Assembly (NCBI GenBank): GCA_009843525.1
Contig: VYDH01000036.1
Coordinates: 62,001 to 126,000 of the forward strand
Length of the DNA stretch: 64,000 bases
Source: Acidimicrobiales bacterium
GTDB lineage: Bacteria; Actinomycetota; Acidimicrobiia; Acidimicrobiales; Poriferisodalaceae
Direction: 5' to 3'
In this document: in pieces, positions 28,645 to 35,565 of the stretch
Layout of the letters: each line of letters starts with the position of its first letter
Numbering within the stretch: position 1 is the first letter of the stretch
Notes under the pieces: generated by a model
The model's input: the letters and a program-made list of their open reading frames with translations, nothing else
The model's database searches: none
Told to the model about the DNA's origin: nothing
Position numbers and translations under genes: made by a program

Positions 28645-29634
28645 TCAGGACGGATCGGGGCGCATCCGCACGAGCACCTTGCCGACGGCTTCGCGTTCGT
28701 CGAGCAGCCGGTAGGCCTCGGCGCTCTGTTCGAAGGGCAGCACCTGCCCGATGGGCGGCTTCACCGCACCCGACGCGATCATGCCGAGCAGGCGCTCGTG
28801 GATGCGGGCGGGGATCGTCGGGTCAGCCGCCACGGCTTCGCCCCAGGCGGCCCCTACCAAGCTCACGTTGCGCAGCAGCAGCCGGTTCACCTTCACAGTG
28901 GGGATCTCGCCTGCGGCGAAGCCGACCACGACGAGCCGCCCGAAGCGTGCCAGCGCCCGGATCCCGTCGAGGAAGCGGTCGCCGCCCACCGGGTCGTAGG
29001 TCATGTCGACGCCCCGACCGCCGGTGAGCTCGCGCACCTCGTCCTTCCAGGTGTCGCTGATGAGCACGATGTGATCGGCTCCTGCCGCCCGGGCGATCTC
29101 ACCCTTTGCCTCGGTGGAGACCAAGCCGATCACCGGCCCGGCGCCGACCCCCTTCGCCACCTGGATGCCCGAGGTGCCTACTCCGCCCGAGGCGCCGAGC
29201 ACCAGCACCGACTCGCCCTCGCGCAGACCCGCCCGGTCGATCATGCAGAACACGGCGGTCTGGTAGTTCATGACCAGCGCTGCCCCCTCTTCGAATGAGA
29301 GCTCGCTGGGCAAGGCGAACAGGTCACGGGGCTTGGCGGCCACGACCTCTGCCAGGCACTCGGTCGACCACACGCACACCCGGTCGCCGGGCGCGTATCC
29401 AGAGTCTTCAGGTGCCGAACGAACGACGCCAGCGGCCTCGATGCCCGGCCTGAACGGCGGGTCGGGGCGGTACTGGTAGAGGCCTTGGCTCTGGAGCAGA
29501 TCGGGGAACGAAACGCCGCCGCAGACGATGTCGACGATGACCGATGCGCCGTCTGCATCGGCAACCGGTTCAGGAGCGTCGACGACGGCGACGCCGGCTG
29601 GGCCTGTGAGGGACTGCACTTCCAAAGCACGCAT
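28645..29634 (-). CDS. NADPH:quinone oxidoreductase-family (zinc-free MDR) protein
   Basis: A 329-residue medium-chain dehydrogenase/reductase. The N-terminal GroES-like domain contains VCGGVSFPDLLQSQGLYQ and PFRPGIEAAGVV; the nucleotide-binding motif is VLVLGASGGVGTSGIQVAK, of the AxxGxxG quinone-reductase type. The four structural-zinc cysteines and catalytic zinc ligands of alcohol dehydrogenases are missing, so it belongs with the zinc-free quinone oxidoreductases. It likely reduces quinones or enones with NADPH. Convergent with ribH; divergent from the amidohydrolase. Confidence 0.93.
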   Translation of the reverse strand: MRALEVQSLTGPAGVAVVDAPEPVADADGASVIVDIVCGGVSFPDLLQSQGLYQYRPDPPFRPGIEAAGVVRSAPEDSGYAPGDRVCVWSTECLAEVVAAKPRDLFALPSELSFEEGAALVMNYQTAVFCMIDRAGLREGESVLVLGASGGVGTSGIQVAKGVGAGPVIGLVSTEAKGEIARAAGADHIVLISDTWKDEVRELTGGRGVDMTYDPVGGDRFLDGIRALARFGRLVVVGFAAGEIPTVKVNRLLLRNVSLVGAAWGEAVAADPTIPARIHERLLGMIASGAVKPPIGQVLPFEQSAEAYRLLDEREAVGKVLVRMRPDPS

Positions 29635-29731
29635 GGCGACACTGTTTCACAAGAGGCGCAGACGGGCACTGCCAAAGCGAGAGGACCTGTGCGGAAGCGT
29701 CGTGCCTCGGGAGTGCACGCGAGGCCGCTGG

Positions 29732-29761
29732 TACTGTTGGCCGCGCAGTGCATCTGCACTG
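29732..29761 (+). promoter_or_regulatory. Promoter and operator-like inverted repeat upstream of the amidohydrolase
   Basis: A -10-like TACTGT (29732-29737) is followed, at the expected transcript start and just after, by a perfect inverted repeat: CAGTGCA (29746-29752), two bases, TGCACTG (29755-29761). Its 16-base length and compact form suit a dimeric repressor site, with the amidohydrolase start about 45 bases further on. Confidence 0.42.
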
Positions 29762-29806
29762 AGACAACCGGGCGCACGGGCGCTCGCACCGAAGCAGGGG
29801 ATAGCG

Positions 29807-30949
29807 ATGCGGTACTACTCGTGTGACTCGCACGTGGTCGAGGCGGCCGAGATCTATGCGGGACTGACGGACAGGTTCGGCGATCGGGCACCGTTCATCA
29901 GCAAGGACTACAACGACAAGCCGGGCACTTGGCTCGTGCTCCCGGGCGGCATCCGCCCGGTGCCCGTCGGCCGGCTGGGCATCGCCGGGGCCAGCCTGTC
30001 CGACCCGGCCACTCACGCCCGCATCGAGCAGGGCTACGACGGCTTCAACCCCGGCGTGATGGATCCGAGCGCGCGGCTGGACGAGCAGGCCCAAGACGGC
30101 ATCGTCGGCGAGGTCATGTACCCGAGCCTGTCGATGTTCACCTTCGCGATCCCCGACGACGAAGTGCGCGACGCCGCATTCCGCAACCACAACGACTGGG
30201 TGCTCGACTACTGCTCGGTGGATCGCAACCGTCTCATCGGCGTCGGCTGCCTGCCCCTGCCCGACGTGGAGCGGGCCATCGCCGAGATCGACCGCTCAGC
30301 GCAGCTCGGCGTGCGCGGTTTCGCCATTCCCGCCCACGTTGACCCCGCCAAGCCGTACTGCCACCCCGACTTCGATCCGTTCTGGGCCCGAGCCCAGGAA
30401 TTCGGCGTGCCGCTCACCATGCACATCTTCACCGGATCCAGCCTCGAGGGCGGCATGCCCGAGCACTGGGGCACGCCGGGCGGCCACCTGAAGGGCTACA
30501 CGCTGGCCCACACCACCATCGCCAACACGATCATCGATCTCATCTGCGGCGGGGTCGTGGAGCGTTTCCCGGATCTGCGTTTCGTGTGCGCCGAGTACGA
30601 GACCGGCTGGGTCGGCCACTTCAAGCAGCGCCTCGATCACGCGGCGTACCGCACGCCGTGGGAGGTGTCCGATGAGCTCACGATGAAGCCCTCGGAGTAC
30701 TTCGACCGGAACTTCTGGGTCACGTTCGAGGACGACGTGGAGGGCGTTGCGACGCGGCACTCGATCGGTGTCAGCAACCTGCTGTGGGGCAACGACTACC
30801 CCCACCACGATTCGATCTGGCCGAACTCGCGGCCGATCCTCGACGAGATTCTCTCGGGCGTTCCTGACGACGAGAAGGAACAGATGGTCTGGAGCAACGT
30901 GCTCGAGCTCTACAGCCTCGACCCGGACTCGCTCCCAGCCGCCGCCTGA
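29807..30949 (+). CDS. Amidohydrolase-2 family metal-dependent hydrolase/decarboxylase
   Basis: A 380-residue TIM-barrel protein of the amidohydrolase 2 group, which includes ACMSD and gamma-resorcylate or 2,3-dihydroxybenzoate-type decarboxylases. Metal-site pieces are CDSHVVE at the N-terminus (where most relatives have DxH), LTMHIFTGSS in the middle, and the late LLWGNDYPHHDSIWP, whose Asp completes the site. Such proteins often act on aromatic or polyketide carboxylates. AGGGGA lies six bases before the ATG, which decides the start over codons near 29528. The palindrome upstream suggests it is controlled. Substrate unknown. Confidence 0.9.
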   Translation: MRYYSCDSHVVEAAEIYAGLTDRFGDRAPFISKDYNDKPGTWLVLPGGIRPVPVGRLGIAGASLSDPATHARIEQGYDGFNPGVMDPSARLDEQAQDGIVGEVMYPSLSMFTFAIPDDEVRDAAFRNHNDWVLDYCSVDRNRLIGVGCLPLPDVERAIAEIDRSAQLGVRGFAIPAHVDPAKPYCHPDFDPFWARAQEFGVPLTMHIFTGSSLEGGMPEHWGTPGGHLKGYTLAHTTIANTIIDLICGGVVERFPDLRFVCAEYETGWVGHFKQRLDHAAYRTPWEVSDELTMKPSEYFDRNFWVTFEDDVEGVATRHSIGVSNLLWGNDYPHHDSIWPNSRPILDEILSGVPDDEKEQMVWSNVLELYSLDPDSLPAAA

Positions 30950-31135
30950 GTCACAGTTACCGAGGAGCCCGCTGCGGAGGCGACAGAACCCTCTGCGACC
31001 AGCGATCCAGCAGGCGAGAGATCGGCACCGCGCCACATTTCTTGAGCATGGCCATCGACAACTCCGCCGTGCGCGCGCCAGGGAATTGGTCGCAACGTCG
31101 CAGAGTCTCCTGCCGCCTCCACAGCTCAGGCATCT

Positions 31136-31156
31136 GCGACTCGAGATTCGAGTCGC
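31136..31156. terminator. Hairpin between convergent genes
   Basis: Perfect 9-bp inverted repeat GCGACTCGA (31136-31144) and TCGAGTCGC (31148-31156) with a three-base loop, reaching the first base of the hydrolase stop codon. It sits at the end of the 206-base gap after the amidohydrolase gene; the rest of that gap shows nothing I can name. Confidence 0.5.
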
Positions 31157-32007
31157 TAGGCGGCGGCGAGGGGCTCCAGGTGAGCGCGGATGGCCTTGGC
31201 GACTCGTCCGCCGTCCTCCATCGGGCCGAAGTGGCTCAGCTCGGCGAACGCCTCGAGGCGGCCGTTGCCGAGGGCTTCGGCAATGGGCTGCGCGACCTGC
31301 GGCGGAATGGTGTTCCACATGGCGGGGGAATCACCGCGAGCGACGACCGTCGGGCAGGTCACGGCGCCGAAAGCGCTGTAGTCCACGGGCTCGCCTGACT
31401 CGTAGATGCGGGCTTCAGTGTCACCCGAGCACGACAGCCGCACAGCGTCATCGCCCGAGGGATAGGTGCCGATCTCGACATAGGCCCTGACGGCGGCGGG
31501 CTCGCAGAGTGAGAAGGGCGGCTTGGAAACGAAGCGCTCGTACGCCTCGTCGACGGTGGCGAACCGGATGCGCCTCCGTCTCGATGCCACCACGAGCTCA
31601 TGATCGGAATCGGGCATGGGGAAACCGTCGGGCACCAGCACGGGCTCGTAGAGGTACAAGCCTCGGTAGGTGCCCGGGTGGTTCAGCTCAGCCAGCAGCA
31701 GGCTGGCGGCACCCAGCGAATGGCCAGCGGCCAGCATGGGCTCTCCGCCCAGGGCGTTCACTGCTCCGAGCACTTCTTCGACGAAACGCGACCGCTCGAC
31801 CGACATCCCGTCGTGCTGTGGCCGCGAGGCCCCGTGGCCGCGAAAGTCCAACCCCCAGCACCGAAAGGTGTCCTGCAAGTGAGGAACCACGGTGGCCCAC
31901 ATGCCGGCATTGAGGCCGTTGCCATGCGTCATGAGCAGCGGCGGGCCATGCCCGCCGAGGTCGTGGAGCACCGCGTGCTCGCCGTCGGAGGTAGTCAGCC
32001 GCATCAT
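31156..32007 (-). CDS. Alpha/beta hydrolase
   Basis: A 283-residue alpha/beta-fold hydrolase with the nucleophile elbow GHSLGAAS (about residue 95), an oxyanion segment MTHGNGLNAGMW, and the catalytic His in LSHFGPMED near the C-terminus. It resembles the hydrolase at 44601-45500 in several places (YLYEPV versus YGYEPV; PPFS in the cap; the HFGP box), so the two are probably paralogues. Lactonase, thioesterase or esterase activity is possible. TAACGT lies nine bases before the first of two adjacent ATG codons. Confidence 0.9.
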   Translation of the reverse strand: MMRLTTSDGEHAVLHDLGGHGPPLLMTHGNGLNAGMWATVVPHLQDTFRCWGLDFRGHGASRPQHDGMSVERSRFVEEVLGAVNALGGEPMLAAGHSLGAASLLLAELNHPGTYRGLYLYEPVLVPDGFPMPDSDHELVVASRRRRIRFATVDEAYERFVSKPPFSLCEPAAVRAYVEIGTYPSGDDAVRLSCSGDTEARIYESGEPVDYSAFGAVTCPTVVARGDSPAMWNTIPPQVAQPIAEALGNGRLEAFAELSHFGPMEDGGRVAKAIRAHLEPLAAA

Positions 32008-32016
32008 CGCCGCGGC

Positions 32017-32022
32017 ACGTTA
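32017..32022 (-). promoter_or_regulatory. -10 box of the alpha/beta hydrolase gene
   Basis: TAACGT on the minus strand ends nine bases before the ATG at 32007 and no ribosome binding site is seen. Confidence 0.38.
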
Positions 32023-32089
32023 GTGCAGCGCTGCGCCGCACTTGCGGGTCACTTCGGCCGCAGAGGCATCGTTGAGGCAGACTGGCGTC

Positions 32090-32812
32090 ATGGCGAACTT
32101 CACACGTGGCTCCGTGGACATCCACTACGACGACTACGGCTCGGGCTTCCCCCTGCTGCTGATCGCTCCAGGGGGCATGCGCTCGGCGGCGTCGTTCTGG
32201 GAGCAGACCCCCTGGAACCCGATCACCCAGCTGTCCGATCGGTACCGGGTGATCGCAATGGACCAGCGCAATGCAGGCCGCTCCACCGCGCCGGTCTCGG
32301 CCGACGACGGCTGGGCCACCTACACGGCCGACCAGCTGGCGCTCATGGACCATCTCGGCTGCGAGCAGTTTCACCTGGCGGGGATGTGCATCGGCGGCCC
32401 GTACATCATGGGGCTGATCCAGGCAGCGCGCGAGCGGGTTGCGAGCGCCACGCTGTTCCAGACCATCGGGCTCGACGAGAACCGTCATGCCTTCTACGAC
32501 ATGTTCGACGATTGGGCGCAGGCGATCCGAGACGACCATCCCGAAGCCGACGCCGCGGCCTGGGATCAGTTCCGATCGAACATGTACGACGGCGACAATT
32601 TCCTGTTCAACGTGGACCGCGACTTCGTCGCGACCGTCCAGACGCCGCTGCTGGTGCTGCTCGGCAGCGACCTGTATCACCCCGAATCGTCGTCGCGGGT
32701 CGTCCATGAGGCTGCACCCAATTCCACGCTGATCGAGGACTGGATGGACGGCAGCGGGCGGACTGAGGCGATGGACCAATTCGCCGCGTTCCTCGCCGCA
32801 CACACCCCCTGA
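32090..32812 (+). CDS. Alpha/beta-fold hydrolase with a cysteine nucleophile elbow
   Basis: A 240-residue alpha/beta-hydrolase-fold protein. The oxyanion region LLLIAPGGMRSAASFW and the DQRNAGRS turn are normal, but the nucleophile elbow reads LAGMCIGGPY, with Cys where Ser is usual, as in dienelactone hydrolase (GxCxGG). The C-terminal region (DWMDGSGRTEAMDQF) lacks the usual GH motif, so the catalytic His is missing or displaced. A CAGACT box lies six bases before the ATG. The activity is therefore uncertain; dienelactone hydrolase-like chemistry or a non-hydrolytic role are both possible. Confidence 0.85.
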   Translation: MANFTRGSVDIHYDDYGSGFPLLLIAPGGMRSAASFWEQTPWNPITQLSDRYRVIAMDQRNAGRSTAPVSADDGWATYTADQLALMDHLGCEQFHLAGMCIGGPYIMGLIQAARERVASATLFQTIGLDENRHAFYDMFDDWAQAIRDDHPEADAAAWDQFRSNMYDGDNFLFNVDRDFVATVQTPLLVLLGSDLYHPESSSRVVHEAAPNSTLIEDWMDGSGRTEAMDQFAAFLAAHTP

Positions 32813-32890
32813 GCCGGGCCGCGCGGGAGGACTGCAAAACCGGCGATGTAGGCTCGCCAGTGGAGGTTGTGAACGCGGAAAGGGAATGAC

Positions 32891-33145
32891 GTGGGCGGTC
32901 GAAAACAGAATCGAATCAGTCGTTTCCGTTCCGAAATCGGCTCGTTCTTGTCGGGCATATCTCGCAAGAAATCACGGCGCCAACCACATCCCTTCGAGAA
33001 GGCCGCTCGGACGATCAAAGAATCCTCGCACGTCGCTCGGGGGACAGGAACGGGTCCCGCCCATCGCACGAGCCCGGTCGACAAGGGCATCGAGCAGGTC
33101 GCCGCTGAGGGCTACAGGCTCGACGAAGGTTTGCACCGCGGCTGA
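32891..33145 (+). CDS. Possible small basic protein
   Basis: An 84-codon frame starting with GTG, preceded at five bases by an AGGGA ribosome-binding-like run and at about 36 bases by a TAGGCT box. The product is strongly basic in its first half (ISRKKSRRQPHP) and has no recognised domain. Codon third positions are poorer in G/C at the start than in neighbouring genes and more normal at the end. It may be a real short gene, a decayed gene fragment or chance. Confidence 0.28.
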   Translation: MGGRKQNRISRFRSEIGSFLSGISRKKSRRQPHPFEKAARTIKESSHVARGTGTGPAHRTSPVDKGIEQVAAEGYRLDEGLHRG

Positions 33146-33227
33146 TCCGAGGAGCGCGGCTCCAGGCCCCAGCAAACGGAGATGTCGTCGGACCGCTGCG
33201 AGATCTGTCGGCTGAGGCGGCGAACGC

Positions 33228-33233
33228 TACTTT
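33228..33233 (+). promoter_or_regulatory. -10 box of the SDR gene
   Basis: TACTTT ends seven bases before the ATG at 33241; no Shine-Dalgarno sequence is present, suggesting a leaderless transcript. Confidence 0.42.
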
Positions 33234-33240
33234 GCCGCCT

Positions 33241-34068
33241 ATGACGAACAGCAGCGATTCGTACGCACCCGGGCAAGCCATTGCGCGGCTGGACGGCAAG
33301 GTGGCGGTAGTCACTGGGGCAAGCCGGGGCATCGGTGAAGCCTGCGCGCGGGCGTTGGACGGCGCAGGGGCCCGGGTGGTGCTGACGGGTCGGACTACGG
33401 CGGATCTGGAACGCGTCGCTGCTGAATTGCTGCATGATCCGGTCGTACTGACGGCCGATCTCGCTCCCGCGGGAGCAGGCACCGACTTGGCACGGCGCAT
33501 CCTCAACGAGGTCGACGGCATCGACGTGCTGGTCAACAACGCGGGCATTCCGATGCGGCGCACGCCGGCTCAACTCAGCGAGGCCGATTTTGACCTGGTC
33601 TTCTCGATCAACGTGAGGTCGCTGGTCATGTTGAGCACCGGGCTGGCACCATCGATGGTCGCTCGCGGCGGGGGATCGGTGATCAACATCAGCTCCGTCG
33701 CCGGCGTGCACGGACCGCTCGGCCGTGTCGCCTATGCCGGCACCAAGGGTGCCGTCGACGCCATGACTCGAGCACTTGCAGCGGACTGGGGCCCCGACGG
33801 CATCCGGGTGAACTCGATCGCGCCCGGCCTGATAGCGACTGCCATCTGGGAGGAAGCGCGCAATAACGTGCCAGGCCTTATTGAGGATCTCGCCGGCCAG
33901 ATTGCGCTCAAGCGCTGGGGCTTCGGCGAAGACATCGCCGACGTGGTGCTGTTCTTCGCATCGGATGCCTCCCGCTACGTCACCGGCGAGACGCTGGTGG
34001 TGGACGGCGGTTTGGCCCGCGTGACGGCCTCGAACGCGCCGCCGGCCCTGCCGGAACTCGAGGACTGA
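33241..34068 (+). CDS. Short-chain dehydrogenase/reductase
   Basis: A 275-residue classical SDR. It has the cofactor motif VVTGASRGIGEAC, the structural NNAG box (VLVNNAGIPM), the catalytic Ser in INISSVAG and the YAGTKGA motif (YxxxK), then IRVNSIAPGLIAT. The C-terminal VTGETLVVDGG is typical of FabG-like SDRs. It probably oxidises or reduces an alcohol/ketone with NAD(P). ATG at 33241 rather than the codon at 33232, because the -10 box occupies the latter. It ends just before a strong terminator hairpin. Confidence 0.95.
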   Translation: MTNSSDSYAPGQAIARLDGKVAVVTGASRGIGEACARALDGAGARVVLTGRTTADLERVAAELLHDPVVLTADLAPAGAGTDLARRILNEVDGIDVLVNNAGIPMRRTPAQLSEADFDLVFSINVRSLVMLSTGLAPSMVARGGGSVINISSVAGVHGPLGRVAYAGTKGAVDAMTRALAADWGPDGIRVNSIAPGLIATAIWEEARNNVPGLIEDLAGQIALKRWGFGEDIADVVLFFASDASRYVTGETLVVDGGLARVTASNAPPALPELED

Positions 34069-34084
34069 GCCGCGCTCGAACGCG

Positions 34085-34118
34085 CGGAGGGCGCCGGACC
34101 GCAGTCCGGCGCCCTCCG
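34085..34118. terminator. Strong bidirectional hairpin terminator
   Basis: A perfect 15-bp inverted repeat (34085-34099 and 34104-34118) with the four-base loop CGCA lies between the convergent SDR and ProX-like genes. No U-run follows, as is common for GC-rich actinobacterial terminators. Confidence 0.75.
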
Positions 34119-34168
34119 TAGTGCGCCTGAGCCGTCAGCCCTGCCGGGCTGCGGCAGCGTTCAGAGGT

Positions 34169-35374
34169 TTACGCAGCGGCGCGTGCTGCGTCGAGCCAGG
34201 CGTCAACCGTGGCCCGGTTGTTGGCGATCCAGTCAGTAGCCAGATCACCCGGGGCAGCGCCCTCGCCCTGCTCCACGTTGGCCAGCGACACCTCGATCAC
34301 CGACAGCTTCACTGCTTCGAGCAGTGAAGCTGCCGCCGGGTTAGCAGCGAGGAAGTCGTTGTTGGCCGTGACCAGGATGTCAGCCGCAATCCAGCCGATC
34401 GGGCACAGCCCGTCAGCATTGTCGGCCGCCGACGGGCACTGGTCCGGACCGATGGCCGCGTAGCCGCCGGTGCCGTCCTCGCCACGCTGCGAGTGCTCCT
34501 CGCCGCCCTCAGTGCCAGACGGGTTGGAGTCGTCGAGGATCTCGTCGACACCCATCCAGTACACGTTGTCGCCGGGACGCAGCTGCGTGATGTACGCCGA
34601 TGGCGTCCAGGTGTAGGCCACCATCGGGACGCCCTCGTTAGCCGAGTCGACGGCTTGGGCGAACATGGCGTCGTAGCCGGCAATGGTCTGGTTGATGTTG
34701 TCCCAGCCCGAGAACAGGATCTGGTTGGTGATGATGTTGTCGCAGGTCCACGACTCGGGGCAGCCGAAGATGTCGGCAATGCCGTTGCCCGGCACCGGGT
34801 CAGTCTCGTCGAATGCGGCCAACGCATCGGCGTTGCTGTTCAGCGCATCCATGGTGTACACGCCGAACTCGTCCGCGAACGACTTGGTCACCAGGAAGCC
34901 CTGCAGGCCGCCGGCGATCATCTCCTCGCCCAGCACCGTCAGGTGGTCGCCGACGAGCGAGCCGTCAGGCAGCTCGCCTGCCAGCCATGCCAAGTGCCCC
35001 GGATACCAGCTGTTGGCCCAGAAGTCCATCTGACCTTCAGCCATAGCGATGTAGCCCAGGTTGGGCCCGAGTTCGAGCTCGGCCGGATCGCTCACCGTGT
35101 AGCCCAGCTCCTCAAGCAGCTGCTTGTAGAGCTCTGCCTGGAAGTAGCCGGTGCTCCAGTTGGCACGGCCCATCGTGACGCTGACACCCTCACCAGGCGT
35201 CATCGACATCTCTTCTTCCATCGGCTCCTCTTCGACCATGGCTTCGGTCGTGGCGGCGGGAGCCTCTGTTTCAGCGGTCTCGGTGGCGTCGTCGTCGCCG
35301 TCGCCGCATGCAGCAGCGAATAGTGCGAATGCTGCTAGTAGCAACAGCAGCTTGGTCCATCGTTTCGATTTCAT
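34169..35374 (-). CDS. proX: Glycine betaine/proline-type ABC transporter substrate-binding lipoprotein
   Basis: A 401-residue OpuAC/ProX-family lipoprotein. A signal peptide ends in the lipobox FAAAC (Cys about residue 23), followed by an acidic Asp/Thr/Glu linker and the binding domain starting VSVTMGRANWSTGYFQAELY. Trp/Tyr-rich segments (MDFWANSWYPGH, YTWTPSAYI) could provide an aromatic cage for a quaternary ammonium ligand. The N-to-C order and extra region with CPESWTCDN suggest a disulfide. It follows the permease gene after 191 bases. GGGAGGA lies nine bases before the ATG. Exact osmolyte unknown. Confidence 0.92.
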   Translation of the reverse strand: MKSKRWTKLLLLLAAFALFAAACGDGDDDATETAETEAPAATTEAMVEEEPMEEEMSMTPGEGVSVTMGRANWSTGYFQAELYKQLLEELGYTVSDPAELELGPNLGYIAMAEGQMDFWANSWYPGHLAWLAGELPDGSLVGDHLTVLGEEMIAGGLQGFLVTKSFADEFGVYTMDALNSNADALAAFDETDPVPGNGIADIFGCPESWTCDNIITNQILFSGWDNINQTIAGYDAMFAQAVDSANEGVPMVAYTWTPSAYITQLRPGDNVYWMGVDEILDDSNPSGTEGGEEHSQRGEDGTGGYAAIGPDQCPSAADNADGLCPIGWIAADILVTANNDFLAANPAAASLLEAVKLSVIEVSLANVEQGEGAAPGDLATDWIANNRATVDAWLDAARAAA

Positions 35375-35541
35375 TGCGGAGATCCTCCCTGATCTGCGAC
35401 AGATTGCGTCACGCGGCGCTTCTGGTTGCGACCACGCATGTGCGGTGCCGTTCGCCCGGCTCGACGAGGGCTCCTTGCGCAGCAGCGTAGTCGGGCCATG
35501 TGCGCGCCTAACACCCTAGACCGCGCATACATGTTCGGAGT

Positions 35542-35555
35542 GCTCTGCGCAGAGC
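35542..35555. promoter_or_regulatory. Perfect 14-bp palindrome in the proW-proX gap
   Basis: GCTCTGCGCAGAGC is a perfect palindrome ten bases downstream of the permease stop. A minus-strand TAGGGT box (35513-35518) follows. The palindrome could be an operator of a separate proX promoter, or a short stem affecting the operon mRNA. Confidence 0.35.
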
Positions 35556-35565
35556 GAATCGATGG

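Larger units (their letters stand above)
32813..33240 (+). other. 428-base intergenic stretch, lower in G+C
   Basis: Between two plus-strand genes. Its middle (about 32875-33020) is visibly poorer in G+C than its surroundings. It contains a -10-like TAGGCT (32849-32854), an AAAGGGA at about 32879-32885 and a possible small reading frame (see the entry at 32891). No RNA gene, repeat or mobile element was recognised. Confidence 0.4.
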
